DNA from: Tritrichomonas musculus
Lineage: Eukaryota; Parabasalia; Tritrichomonadida; Tritrichomonadidae
Direction of reading: 5' to 3'
Length of the DNA: 64,000 nucleotides
Assembly (NCBI GenBank): GCA_039105265.1
Contig: JAPFFF010000069.1
Coordinates: forward strand, 248,001-312,000
In this document: positions 1-10,650 of the stretch, in pieces
Layout: the number at the start of each line of letters is the position of its first letter
How positions within the stretch are numbered: position 1 is the first letter of the stretch
Program-made: the position numbers and the translations under genes
Notes under the pieces: model-generated
What the model saw: the letters and a program-made list of their open reading frames with translations, nothing else
What the model was told of the DNA's origin: nothing
Database searches by the model: none

Positions 1-371
1 TTCAACTTCAATCATATTCTTGAAAATATGTAAAATTTAAATTTCGACGTATGAACTTTCAAATAGTTTGATACTGATAAGTAATATACATAATCAATTA
101 TATACTTTATTTTATTAAAAAAATCATAAGGCTAACGAATTATTTTTTGAAAAATCAATCCTTTTTTAAAACAAAAAATACGTTATTTTAGTTCTCGCAC
201 TTCTTCTATACAACAAAAAGCTGAAGATAGAGCAAAAAGATTTGAGAAATTCTATAAAATATGACAGCTCATAAAGCAAATGACTCAATCTATAAAAAAA
301 ATAGAAATAAAATATATATAGATATTGGAAAAATTAAGTCAAATTTATTATTGGTATTAATTATGTTCGCT
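1..371. other. AT-rich intergenic flank
   Basis: No gene can be supported here. The stretch is strongly AT-rich and lies downstream of the glycoside hydrolase gene, which reads away from the rest of the window on the minus strand. A short open frame at 261-461 has low-complexity AT-driven composition and is not called. Confidence 0.6.
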
Positions 372-2522
372 TTAGCTAGAAGAAGGTTTAGCAACCTTTT
401 CAAATTCAACTTCATGAGAAGATATAATTGTGTCACCTTGTTTAATAACTGCTTTAACTAAATTGATGCCGTCATTTAATTTGACATTGGCAATGTTGAT
501 GATATTTGCATTATTAGCAAGAGTAGAAATGAGAGCATCGTTATTATAAATATATAAATCGGTATTAAGAGCAATAGCACTGGTTACAATGGTGACATCG
601 ATTGTATCTGTAGTACGATTATGGAAACGAGTTCCACAAACATGAACAAATTTCTCTTCTTTGTTCCAAACGGCCTTGTAAAAATAGAATGATTCCTTCT
701 TATATTTTCGATCATATGTAACTAAACCTTTGAAGTTCATTCCTTTACGTCCACCTTCATCTCGTGAATCGGAAGCAAAATCAAACATGTTCCAAACAAA
801 TCCTCCCCAAACATCCTTTTGTTCAATTATTTCATAGAATTGAGAGTGGAAGATGAATTGGTATTCTTCGGTGTAATCTTTACGTACTGGTTTATCACTA
901 TGATAATCAGCATTTCCATCAGCTCCATATTCACTAACGGCAAGAGGCGAGTTTTCTTCATGTTTACGAATATCATCAATGATCCAGGCGTTATCTGCAA
1001 CATTTCCATTGTACCAACCTTGATAAAGATTGTATCCAATAATATCTGGAATACGATTCAATTCACTCGTGTGTGAAGTGTCACTGATCATAACTCCATA
1101 CGTTCCACGTGTAATATCCAATGAGCGAACAAGAAGATCAAGTTCGCGAATGACTTTCAGCATGGCTTCTGATTGTGGGGTGTATTGAACAATTTCATTC
1201 ATTAATCCCCAATAGGCAACGCATGGATGATTGAAGTTTTGTTTAACCATTTCAATCATTTGATCACGTAAATTGTTTGTTGATTCTTCTGTGTTTAAGA
1301 AATGCGAGATTAATGGAACTTCGCAAATAACAACTAAGCCTAATTTGTCACAATATTCATAAACGGTTTCATTTTGTTGATAGTGCGCAAGTCGAACAGA
1401 ATTGGCTCCCATTTCATAAATAATATCAAAATCTTCTTTTTCTTCTTCATTGCTAATGGCCCAGCCTTTATTGGGACGATCTTGATGACGTGAAACTCCG
1501 CGAAGTTGATATTTCTCTCCATTCAAATAACAAGCGGTCTTGTTGATGAAAATTGTACGGAATCCAAAATGACTTTCAAGAGTATCAGTAACATTCTTGT
1601 TAGAGTCGAGCAAATCAGCATGAACGCGATATAAATATGGATCTTTACGGCCTTGCCAAAGATGTGGTTTATCAATTTTAACGGTGATTGGATCACTACT
1701 TTCTGTGGTGGAAAGAACTTTGTTATCTGCATCATAAATAGTGTAACGAACTTTGACATCTTTAAGACCTTCTTCGTTAACATAGGTGCTGTTGATCAAA
1801 ACTTCACCGGTGGTGGCATTTGGTATAACATAAAGTGATTTAGATCCATAATCGGTAAGTGAAAAGTGAAGTTTAGAAACAGAAATTAAATTGACATCAC
1901 GATATATACCACCAAAGAAGGTGAAATCGGCTCGATATGGATAATATTCTTTGTTGTTAGAATTGTCAACAACAACAGTAAGTAAATTGTCTCCTTCTTT
2001 AAGGTAGCTTGTAAGTTCAAAGCGGAATTTACCAAAACCTCCTACATGACGGCCGACTTTTTGACCATTGGCATAAACAGTCGTTTTAAGATTAGCTCCA
2101 CAAAATTCAATATAAATAGGATTTGTGGCACCTTTCGCGCGTTGATAGTATGTTTGATATGAACATGGAATTCGGGCATAATCATCACCACCATCTTGTC
2201 CATCAAGTCCATTCCATGTGTGTGGAACGGTAACATTAGTCGTATTAACAAGGACTTTAGAGAAATCAATCTTATCGAGATCTTTTGAGATTGAGCTTAA
2301 ATTATAGAAGAAGTTCCAATTTTTAAGTGGAATTATGGATCGACCGCTTTGTAAAAGGCTTAGATTGCTATGTGTAACTGTATGAGTCTTATTTATGCAC
2401 AGAGCGATTATTGAGCATCCAACAAGAGCTACTTCTAAAAGAATGATAGCTATAATCACTATTTTACTTTTGGTATTCTTCGGCTTTTCGTTTGATAAGT
2501 CAATGTATTCTCCAGAGTGCAT
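372..2522 (-). CDS. Membrane-anchored glycoside hydrolase family 2 (beta-galactosidase/glucuronidase-like)
   Basis: A 716-residue retaining glycosidase of family GH2, expected to cleave terminal beta-linked sugars. Residues 1-20 are a short polar tail and about 21-43 are a hydrophobic membrane segment with no cleavage site seen, so it is probably a type II membrane protein with its catalytic part in the lumen or outside. Next come a GH2 sugar-binding jelly roll (with PHTWNGLDGQDGG near residue 100), an immunoglobulin-like linker, and a TIM barrel opening with RGVSRHQDRP. The acid/base residue is E443 in GLMNEIV and the nucleophile is E531 in AVSEYGADGN. The start is the first ATG. The gene looks intact and full length for an enzyme without the extra bacterial LacZ C-terminal domain. 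It is the only clear host gene in the window. Substrate (galactoside, glucuronide or mannoside) cannot be decided from sequence alone. Confidence 0.93.
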   Translation of the reverse strand: MHSGEYIDLSNEKPKNTKSKIVIIAIILLEVALVGCSIIALCINKTHTVTHSNLSLLQSGRSIIPLKNWNFFYNLSSISKDLDKIDFSKVLVNTTNVTVPHTWNGLDGQDGGDDYARIPCSYQTYYQRAKGATNPIYIEFCGANLKTTVYANGQKVGRHVGGFGKFRFELTSYLKEGDNLLTVVVDNSNNKEYYPYRADFTFFGGIYRDVNLISVSKLHFSLTDYGSKSLYVIPNATTGEVLINSTYVNEEGLKDVKVRYTIYDADNKVLSTTESSDPITVKIDKPHLWQGRKDPYLYRVHADLLDSNKNVTDTLESHFGFRTIFINKTACYLNGEKYQLRGVSRHQDRPNKGWAISNEEEKEDFDIIYEMGANSVRLAHYQQNETVYEYCDKLGLVVICEVPLISHFLNTEESTNNLRDQMIEMVKQNFNHPCVAYWGLMNEIVQYTPQSEAMLKVIRELDLLVRSLDITRGTYGVMISDTSHTSELNRIPDIIGYNLYQGWYNGNVADNAWIIDDIRKHEENSPLAVSEYGADGNADYHSDKPVRKDYTEEYQFIFHSQFYEIIEQKDVWGGFVWNMFDFASDSRDEGGRKGMNFKGLVTYDRKYKKESFYFYKAVWNKEEKFVHVCGTRFHNRTTDTIDVTIVTSAIALNTDLYIYNNDALISTLANNANIINIANVKLNDGINLVKAVIKQGDTIISSHEVEFEKVAKPSSS

Positions 2523-3877
2523 GATAAAATTTCGAACTGAAGTTATGAAAAATTTCTATTATCAATAGAAAATATTGAACGAATAATATTAATTCAGAAG
2601 TACCAAGACCAAATATATCGAGATGTAAAAGAGTTTCAAGAATTATAATCTGTTTATAATTATTTTATAATTTATATTTAAAAATAAAGAGATATATTTA
2701 TAATGATTGCTTTTAAATAATTATATAACCATGTTTTAATAATTGAGAAAATATTCAATATAATATTTGTGTAAAAACAAAATCTATATTTGAGAATATC
2801 TAGAGGTAGTCGATCAAAACTAGAGACGTTCAAAATTCAACTTTTCTCTTGGAAAAGTTCGACTTTTTCTGGGCAAAAGTGAATAATAAAACATCTCTAA
2901 TCAAAACTCATTAAATTTTTTTCACATGATTTTTTTTATTTAGTTTATATTCATAAAATAATATAATATGGCATTTAAATAAAATAAATTGATTTATTTT
3001 TGGTTTTTCATCTTTCAATTATTATTATACCTTAAACTCAATTGGACCAGTTTTGATAATATTTACAAAACATTGTATAAAGGTCGTACAACTGAATTTT
3101 TACAGTAAAACTCAATGATTGATTTGTTTAAACTAATTATATTTTATTATTATAATAATAATTAGTTTTATAAATATTTGCATCGTACATAATTCAAATT
3201 AAAATAAAAACTAAAAGGATATAAGTATTTATTAAATTTTCTTCAGAAAATAAATTTGAGTATTTTATCTCAATTTATTTTATAATTATTTTTGATAAGG
3301 ATTTTATAACTCTTTATAAAAATTTAGAATAGCGATAACTTTTTATATAATTTATTCTAATCATTAATTCTTTTGATATCTTTTTATATACTTTTAAAAC
3401 ATTAAGTGTTATATAAAAAGAGTTATTATTATTGAAAAAAAATTTCATTTTTTAATGAGTGGTGCAACGATAAAAAATTACTTTTGTTTTATATTTATAA
3501 TTTAAATATAATGATATATATTATAAGAGTTAAATGAGGCCCGGAACTACAAAATTAATGCTGCGCAACTATATATGTATATTAAAATTGAATGAGGAAA
3601 AAAATAATCTTATTCAGAATTTTCTCAATTTAAAATTCAATAAAATCTTATCAATTTTTGTGTCTCAGAAAATAAGAGTAACTAAATTCTTATGTTTTTA
3701 TATTAACATTAGAATTTACTAATATTAAATATGATATTTATTTTTATTTATATACATATATATATTATAATATTTTTAATAACTATTACAAGTTATTTTT
3801 AATAAGATATAATAATTTAGAATTGAATGAAATAAAATAATTATATTTATACAATATCATTCAATAAATTAAGAATG
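2523..3877. other. Gene-free AT-rich spacer
   Basis: No coding sequence is supported. A weak local inverted repeat lies at about 2,821-2,906 (TAGAGACGTT facing ACATCTCTA), around a nearly palindromic AAAAGTTCGACTTTT. The open frame at 3534-3722 has no protein-like texture. Its first bases resemble the sequence at about 4,087-4,110, so it is probably part of a dispersed repeat. Confidence 0.5.
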
Positions 3878-5278
3878 AAAAATCGGTTTTACCATCGATC
3901 CACTTTTTGAAGGAAACTTTCTCTCAATTTTAATAAAAATATTGAGAGAAGTATTCAATATTTGAATGTATTCAAAAAACTTTTCATCAAAAAGTTGATA
4001 TCGTCATCTTTTCAAAAAGTTCGCGATACGTTAATTAGCATATTGCGCGGTATTTTTATAAAGAAGATGACGAAGTTCATAAACAGAATTAAATGAGATA
4101 CGGAATTACAAGAAGACGGGGCACAGAAACAAGAGAAGACTAGATACAGATTCAGATGTAGATGAGATACAGATTCAGATGAAGATGAGGTACAGATTTA
4201 GGTGAAGATGAGGTTCAGATTCAGGTGAAGATGAGATTCAGATTCAGAAGAATACAAGATACAGATTCAGATGAAGATGAGGTTCAGATTCAGGTGAAGA
4301 TGAGGTTCAGATTCAGAAGAATACGAAATACAGATTCAGATGAAGACGAAATACAGATTCAGAAGAATACAAGATACAGATTCAGATGAAGATGAGGTAC
4401 AGATTTAGGTGAAGATGAGGTTCAGATTCAGGTGAAGATGAGATTCAGATTCAGAAGAATACAAGATACAGATTCAGATTCAGATGAGGTACTGATTAAG
4501 ATGAAGATGAGGTTCAGATTCAGAAGAATACGAAATACAGATGAAGATGAGATACAGATTCAGATGAAGTACAGATTAAGATGAAGATGAGATACAGATT
4601 CCGAAGAAGACGAAATACAGATTCAGATGAAGACGAAATACAGATTCAGAAGAATACAAGATACAGATTCAGATGAAGACGAAATACAGATTCAGGTGAA
4701 GATGAGGTACAGATTCAGAAGAATACAAGATACAGATTCAGATGAAGATGAGGTACAGATTCAGAAGAATACAAGATACAGATTCAGAAGAATAAAAGAT
4801 ACTGATTCAGATGAAGACGAAGTATAAATTTTGTCTGAAGTTCGTTTATGAACTTCGTCATCTTATATGGCTCTCAACAGAAAATGCTTAATTTATTGAT
4901 TTTTCTTTTTTTTTATAAACTTTTTCTCTTTTTACTTAGAATTTATATTTTTATTCATTTTTTTCTTGACTTTGCTACTTAGAGATTGATATCGTAATAT
5001 GATGATTTATATATATCTTTTTTCATATAATTTTTTACGTTATTTATTTATTATTTGTGTTATATTTATATAATTTCTGTTTTTCTTTATACTATTATCT
5101 TTTTTTATGAAGATATTTTAATTTTAATATGAACTTTTTCAATGAAAAAAATTTGAATGAAAAAAAATTCTCTCAATAATTCTTAGGATTTTATATTTTT
5201 GTACTTAACATCTCCACTTTTTGAGAGTATAAACCATTCAAAAAGTGGATCGATGGAAAATCCGATTGCCCATTAAGA
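3878..5278. repeat. Foldback repeat with two nested inverted arm pairs
   Basis: The outer arms are about 3,878-3,921 and 5,235-5,278. They share CCATCGATCCACTTTTTGAA in opposite orientation plus an adjoining AATCGG-TTTT block. The inner arms at 4,064-4,084 and 4,844-4,864 are an exact 21-base inverted match containing GATGACGAAGTTCATAAAC. Between the inner arms lies a minisatellite. This is the structure of a foldback-type or non-autonomous DNA element. The right outer arm lies within the left inverted end of the candidate transposon that begins at 5,196, so the two may be related families or nested. No transposase is present inside. Confidence 0.65.
4118..4826 (+). repeat. Degenerate minisatellite (CAGATTCAGATGAAGATGAG type)
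   Basis: About 700 bases are built from permuted short units such as GATACAGATTCAGATGAAG, GAGGTACAGATTCAG and AAGAATACAAGATACAG, combined into higher-order units of about 18-36 bases. All units are purine-rich on the plus strand. One frame happens to stay open for 66 codons (4627-4827) as a Asp/Ser/Glu/Arg-rich repeat, but there is no flanking coding sequence, so it is treated as a repeat and not a gene. Confidence 0.85.
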
Positions 5279-5297
5279 AATGTGTATGGCAACTTCG

Positions 5298-6424
5298 AAA
5301 TAACGTATTTTTATGTTTATTGTTTTAAAAATATCTCATAATAATACCTATATTTTAATTTATTTTACTTTTTAATTTAATTTTTATATACTATTAAATA
5401 ATATATATTAATATATATGCCAAATATAAATATTTTTGGGTTTTCAAAAATTACAGATATCTCTGTAAATGAAAAAAAATTTAAAAAGCATTGTTAATAT
5501 TCATCTTTGACTAATTAGTATAGTTGATGTTTAACGATTATTATTCATTTTCCCCCATTAATACAGGTGTAACCAATGCTTTTTGAAAAAAAAAATGAAA
5601 GATTTGCTTTTTTTTTGGAATGATATGAATGCTTCATTTTGTTACTACGTTTTATTCTTAGACATTAGTGTATATATTTTATCTAAATAAGTTAAATTTA
5701 TCAATATTCTTGTTTTGCACGTTTATATTGACTTTTATTTATTGCATTAAATTAACAGTCAATTTAGATTAATTTCATATAATAATAGGCAAATATATAT
5801 ATTGAAATTAGTTTAGATATATATTATTATTTGCTCTTCAAATACTCTATATTTGAACAGATACATATATTTTTATGAGACAATAAAATTCAATGAACAA
5901 AAAAAGAGATTTTGTGAATGAATAGAAATGCATTGAAATTTTCAGATAAAATAATACTATTCAATTTTTTAATTCAATATATAATTTCAATGTAATATTG
6001 AAAAATATTGAGAGATATAAATTTTTATAATTCATCGTATTTTTAATTGTTCTATTATTTTGGAACAATTTGTAGATTTTTTAAAAAAAGCAAAAATTTG
6101 TTAGTTTGTATTTGATATATCATTTAATATAATATATTTATGATTTAATTTAATTTGTCAATCAAAATAAAAATAAATTATAGAGAAGGACATTTTATTT
6201 CATATTTAACTTTTTAAAAAATCATTATAATCTGCTAAATATGCAAAATATAAAATTAAATATTAAATAAAATATTAAATATAAAAATATTTTTAATGAA
6301 TATCTATTTCAAATTTCAGATATATATATATAATAAAAACCTTTAAACACTGATAAGGAATCATAACTAATTGATAGTTGAATATTGACTGAAAGTAGAA
6401 TGGTTGTTTGAATATGAAAAGGAA
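5298..6424. other. Gene-free AT-rich segment inside the candidate transposon
   Basis: This stretch lies between the left inverted end and the 3' end of the transposase-like gene. It has no open frame with coding texture. It consists of AT-rich tracts with short homopolymers, and no structured repeat was noticed apart from these. Confidence 0.5.
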
Positions 6425-8896
6425 TCAAGGGTGATTCATTGATGGATATAGATTAACATGAGAATAATAATTTGACTGAGAAATGACTCCTGCTTGATTC
6501 ATTGCTGAATATTGATTGGAAGGAGCAAAATTATTTGGCTGTGAGATGAATCTTGTTTGATTCATTGCTGAATATTGATTGGAAGGAGCAAAATTATTTG
6601 ATTGTGAAAAGACTCCTGCTTGATTCATTGCTGAATATTGATTGGAAGGAGCAAAAATATTTGGCTGTGAGATGAATCTTGTTTGATTCATTGCTGAATA
6701 TTGATTGGAAGGAGCAAAATTATTTGGCTGTGAAATGAATTCTGTTTTAGTTGATTCTTGAATAACTGTTTTCTTTTTTTGTTTTATATTGGGGGTTTTC
6801 TTGCCGCCAGAACTAGCTAATTTTTTTATGTTTTTAATTCTTTTCTTCTCCTTTTCATTAAAATCATTGAAGACTTTTATTATAGAGAGATCTTCCGAAT
6901 AGCAAATTTGAGTTTTTTCAGCTCCTTTTTGGAAGACAAAACCATACATTTTACTGATAATTAACATTGAATTTCCAGGGAATTTCTTTATTAAATTGTT
7001 TAAATGTAAGCAAATTAATTGGTTCATTTTACCAGGATACTTTTTCAAATAATAATTTTTGTAAAATGTATTGAGTTTATTTGATTTCAAGCGATTATTA
7101 GCACTTTTGACATGGTTTGGCTTTTTTGGAGAATAATTAACATTACGAGAACTAATATTGCATCCAACGATAGGATTTTGCAAATAAACCTCACAATCGT
7201 CTGATTTTGAATGCTTTTGAATTAAATATTCATACCATGAATTTAAAGTATTATTTTGTTCTTCAGTGCTATTAAAGCCATGAAGTTTTCTTAGCATTAA
7301 AATAAAAAAATCATCTGGACAAAAAGGGAAAAAACCGTATTCGTCATCTCTTTTCATAATTGTAGCACCTGCAATATTAATTCGCCCGTTTATTTTCTTT
7401 TTAATATTGAGATCACTCATAAAATTAATAGTTAATATACTTCTTGAAATTGTTCTGAGAATATTGAAAATTGTGTGCTGAAAGTGGCATCCTATTCTAA
7501 TCAAACCAAAAAAGCACTCAATCGGGTGCGTTCCTAAATGAGCAATATTGAATGTTGGCCTTTCTAGGCACACTAGCAAACCAAGAATTGTATTCATTAA
7601 CCTAATAAGCATCATTCTGGTGCCAACTGTTTTAACAAAATTGCTAATATGCAAGAAGTAATTTGTAAATAAAAATGCAGTCCGAAGATACGATTTTCTG
7701 ATTTCGATTTTCAAATGAATATTACGAAGAGCTTCGATTATTAAAAAAAATGGAGTTATCAAAAAATTCGATTCATCATAGTTTATAGAACTCATGAAAG
7801 ATTCAAACCCAAATATCGTTAAAGGGTACGAGTCTTTCATGCTTCCTTGAGATGTTTTATCATTTAAACAACTTTTGATTGAAATAAATTCATTCAATTC
7901 ATCTGGATTAAAGTTATTTAAAAGTGATAAACCGATATTTCTGAAAAGCATAGTAACTCGAGTATTCTTAAGAATATGAAGAATATCCGAGATTGGCCAC
8001 AGTTTTTCTGAAATAGTTTTCTTGACGATTTCTAAAATCTCATCGATACTACCGCCACTTTCTAAAATTTCTTTATATAGAAGAAATGCATCTTCATGTT
8101 CTCCATTGAAAAATCTGTCGCCATCTGTTGATGTAAAGCGACAAATAATATTATGAATTTTAAGTTTTTGGATTAAAGAATCTCGTATATGCTTGATTGT
8201 ATCATTAGCAAAACCATCTTCCATTAAATGTATGTGAATTGGAAATGATTTAAGATTTGCATCCAATGGTTCAACGACATAACAAAATATACTTGAATAT
8301 ATTTTTTTTGGGTCAATTTTATTTCTCAAATATTTGAATTTTTCTAAAAGCTTTTCGCCACTTATCGGTAAAAAAACTGCAGCATCCACACCAATATTGC
8401 ATTCAATTGGAGCTTGATAATTGATTTTTTGTATCGATAACAATTGCTCAAGTTTATTTTCATCAAATAAACATTCTTTAATATCATTTAAAAATGGCTT
8501 GCAAAAGTCTCTTATTCTCCTGTTGCAAGGAAAACAGAATAGTTTCCTTATTAATGTGTATGAGATGTCTGAGCTATAGTAAAGAATTGATGCATACTTT
8601 TTCATTTCAACTGAATAACGGTTTCCACGGAAACCTCTTCTCAATTTTATAGCTTCGTCACGTATTTTTTTTAATTCTTTATTTTCAAAAAGATTATTTT
8701 GGTCTTGAACTTTTACATCATTTTCTTCTTCATACTCATTATAATCATTCTCATACTCAAAATCATACTCTAACTCATTTTCCTTTTCAACATCAAATTC
8801 AGTTTTTTTGTGTATTTCTTCTTCCTCTTCCTCAAATAAAATTTCGTCTTCTTCCTCTTCAAACGAGGATTCATCATCCTCTTCATCAGAAATCAT
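6425..8896 (-). CDS. DDE-type transposase-like protein (possibly P-element/THAP9-like)
   Basis: An 823-residue protein counted from the first ATG (8896). The frame stays open further upstream to an in-frame stop at 9074-9076. The N-terminus is very acidic (Glu/Asp runs). The central part has the layout of an RNase-H-fold transposase: IGVDAAVF (first acidic), STDGDRFF (second acidic), PISDILHILKNTR, and THPIECFFGLIRIGCH, where the Glu could be the third acidic residue. The ILHILKN and ECFFGLIR blocks recall the LLK and ENFFGQIR blocks of P-element/THAP9 transposases, but this is a by-eye comparison. The C-terminus has four to five copies of a 21-residue repeat containing FAPSNQYSAMNQ. A conserved trichomonad protein of other function is the alternative. 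Confidence 0.5.
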   Translation of the reverse strand: MISDEEDDESSFEEEEDEILFEEEEEEIHKKTEFDVEKENELEYDFEYENDYNEYEEENDVKVQDQNNLFENKELKKIRDEAIKLRRGFRGNRYSVEMKKYASILYYSSDISYTLIRKLFCFPCNRRIRDFCKPFLNDIKECLFDENKLEQLLSIQKINYQAPIECNIGVDAAVFLPISGEKLLEKFKYLRNKIDPKKIYSSIFCYVVEPLDANLKSFPIHIHLMEDGFANDTIKHIRDSLIQKLKIHNIICRFTSTDGDRFFNGEHEDAFLLYKEILESGGSIDEILEIVKKTISEKLWPISDILHILKNTRVTMLFRNIGLSLLNNFNPDELNEFISIKSCLNDKTSQGSMKDSYPLTIFGFESFMSSINYDESNFLITPFFLIIEALRNIHLKIEIRKSYLRTAFLFTNYFLHISNFVKTVGTRMMLIRLMNTILGLLVCLERPTFNIAHLGTHPIECFFGLIRIGCHFQHTIFNILRTISRSILTINFMSDLNIKKKINGRINIAGATIMKRDDEYGFFPFCPDDFFILMLRKLHGFNSTEEQNNTLNSWYEYLIQKHSKSDDCEVYLQNPIVGCNISSRNVNYSPKKPNHVKSANNRLKSNKLNTFYKNYYLKKYPGKMNQLICLHLNNLIKKFPGNSMLIISKMYGFVFQKGAEKTQICYSEDLSIIKVFNDFNEKEKKRIKNIKKLASSGGKKTPNIKQKKKTVIQESTKTEFISQPNNFAPSNQYSAMNQTRFISQPNIFAPSNQYSAMNQAGVFSQSNNFAPSNQYSAMNQTRFISQPNNFAPSNQYSAMNQAGVISQSNYYSHVNLYPSMNHP
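6440..6760 (-). repeat. 63-base coding tandem repeat
   Basis: Four to five head-to-tail copies of a unit of about 63 bases (TTGCTGAATATTGATTGGAA core on the plus strand) encode 21-residue repeats at the C-terminus of the transposase-like protein. Copies alternate between two variants (ending TRF and AGV), which suggests expansion by two-unit steps. Confidence 0.8.
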
Positions 8897-9073
8897 CTGC
8901 CCTTCAATGATAAAATCTTTTTGTATATAATAACTCCTGATGTTGTCATTGAAATTTGAAGGAGAAATAAAATTCACAATTTTTAAAAAACATGTTGAAG
9001 TTATTATATTTTTATTTTTTAAATATTCATAAAAATTGATTAACGGAATTAAATTAACATCAGTTTTTTTTTT

Positions 9074-9451
9074 TTATATATATATTACTAACGAATATAA
9101 TATTGATGGTATTGAATTTTCGAAATCCATAATAATTGATGTTAAATTAGAAACAAGATCTAATCTAAAAGGAGTTGAATAAAGTATATCATATGCTGAA
9201 TATAAAAAAATGTGCAAATATTTAAAAAAAAATTTTTTGACTTGTCTTACCATATTTGAATATTTACATGAAAAGTTTCTGATACTTTGAATACATTTTG
9301 ACATTTCCTTACTAAAATGTTGAATATTTCTAAGTTTTGATATATCGCATTTGAATCTGTTGTTAACAAAATTTATATCTTCTTGAGACAAACACGGAAT
9401 TGGTTCATCTTCGAAGTTTTTTGCTGAACTTTCATCGTTTCCCCCATTCAT
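9074..9451 (-). CDS. N-terminal open segment in frame with the transposase-like gene
   Basis: This is a 125-residue frame starting at an ATG with MNGGNDESS. It is in the same frame as the downstream 6425-8896 gene and is separated from it by one TAA (plus-strand positions 9074-9076) that abuts a run of twelve T. The sequence between the stop and the next ATG also reads as plausible protein. The likeliest reading is one gene of about 1,000 codons carrying a nonsense change or a homopolymer sequencing slip. Two separate genes are the alternative. The segment has a few Cys residues but no clear THAP or zinc-finger signature. Confidence 0.5.
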   Translation of the reverse strand: MNGGNDESSAKNFEDEPIPCLSQEDINFVNNRFKCDISKLRNIQHFSKEMSKCIQSIRNFSCKYSNMVRQVKKFFFKYLHIFLYSAYDILYSTPFRLDLVSNLTSIIMDFENSIPSILYSLVIYI

Positions 9452-9677
9452 TATTACGAAAAGCTGTCAACGCTAAAAACAAAATAACAATTCAAATTTT
9501 AATTAATAATTTGCAAGATTGTATGAGATTTATCAATTTTTTTTTTCTTTATTCAATTTTTTTATAACAAAAATATGAAGTTTTTTTAAGTTCAATTAGA
9601 TATTTTAACGTTATATTTGAATTATTCGAACAACATTATGTATACGCAATATACATATGTTTTATTTGAAAATTGAC

Positions 9678-9708
<31 letters not shown>

Positions 9709-10650
9709 ATTATATTTTTTTATAGAATATTAGAAAAAATCACCTAAATAATAAAAAGGCTCAAAATTAATAAGGAAAAAATTATTATGGGAAAGTTCAT
9801 TTCGACAATCAAAAGTGTAATCACTTTTGGCAAAAATTTTTGAGAGATTGTTCATCTAAAACCTGCTGTCGTTTTATTCATTTAGTTGTAAAAATATTAA
9901 AATGTAATATATAAATCAAAAAAAGAATAATGAATGTAAGGAAATAATTTCTCTAAAAAGGATCATGAATTTTCAAAATAAAAGCTGAATACGAGAGAAT
10001 GCATTTAAAATTAATGCTTAAAATATTCTTTTTATCAGAAATATGATAAAAACGTTTAATACGATATTTTATCTGAAAAGAAAAAATATAAAAGAATTAA
10101 TAAGACATAAATATCTAATATTCTGGTGATTTAATTGGAAGGATTAAAAAATTAGGTTTTATTTTTCATTATAACAATAATAATTTTTGAAATCATTAGA
10201 TTTTTCTATAAGACTTTTGTTATTTCAGTTATTGCAATAAATATTTCCTTTACTATTCTATAAATATAGTATTTTCTATTAAACCATTTAACATTATTTG
10301 ATTAAACATCAATATGAGAATTTTTACAATTAATCTTTAAGTATTGAAAATATTTTATTTTTATAGAAATATTTAAATGTATGGTATTAAATTCTTGTTA
10401 AATTTCAAAAACACTATTATTCATGAATATATTTGTATTTTTTTATTTTTTTATACTCAGAAAAAATTGAGAAAATCTTATTAAATAATTTTTAAAGCAT
10501 ATATTCACAAAAAATTCAATTAATAATTGAGGAAATAAGAATATGTTTATATATGCAAAAAAATAATTATGTTTTTATTTGATCATATTATATACATATA
10601 TATATACTTTAGAATATATATTTACAATATTTTAAAAAACTATTTTTTTT
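9452..10650. other. Gene-free AT-rich segment with poly-A tract
   Basis: Nothing coding is seen between the 5' end of the 9074-9451 frame and the right inverted end of the candidate transposon. A short palindrome (AAAAGTGTAATCACTTTT) lies near 9,821-9,838, and a long A tract is listed separately. Confidence 0.5.
9678..9716 (+). repeat. Uninterrupted run of 39 A
   Basis: The tract follows AATTGAC and ends at TAATTATA. No target-site duplication or retroposed gene body was recognised beside it, so it is called a simple homopolymer and not the tail of a retroposon. Its length may be affected by assembly. Confidence 0.9.

Noticed and set aside
261-461. 66-codon frame overlapping the GH2 gene's 3' end
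   Set aside because: Antisense to a well-supported gene and low complexity.
3534-3722. 62-codon frame near the foldback repeat
   Set aside because: Its first part resembles a dispersed repeat and the rest has no protein-like pattern.
4627-4827. 66-codon frame of Asp/Ser/Glu repeats
   Set aside because: It is a by-product of the minisatellite, with no start context and no conserved flanks.
9678-9716. Poly-A tail of a retroposon
   Set aside because: No retroposed gene body or target duplication is visible next to it.
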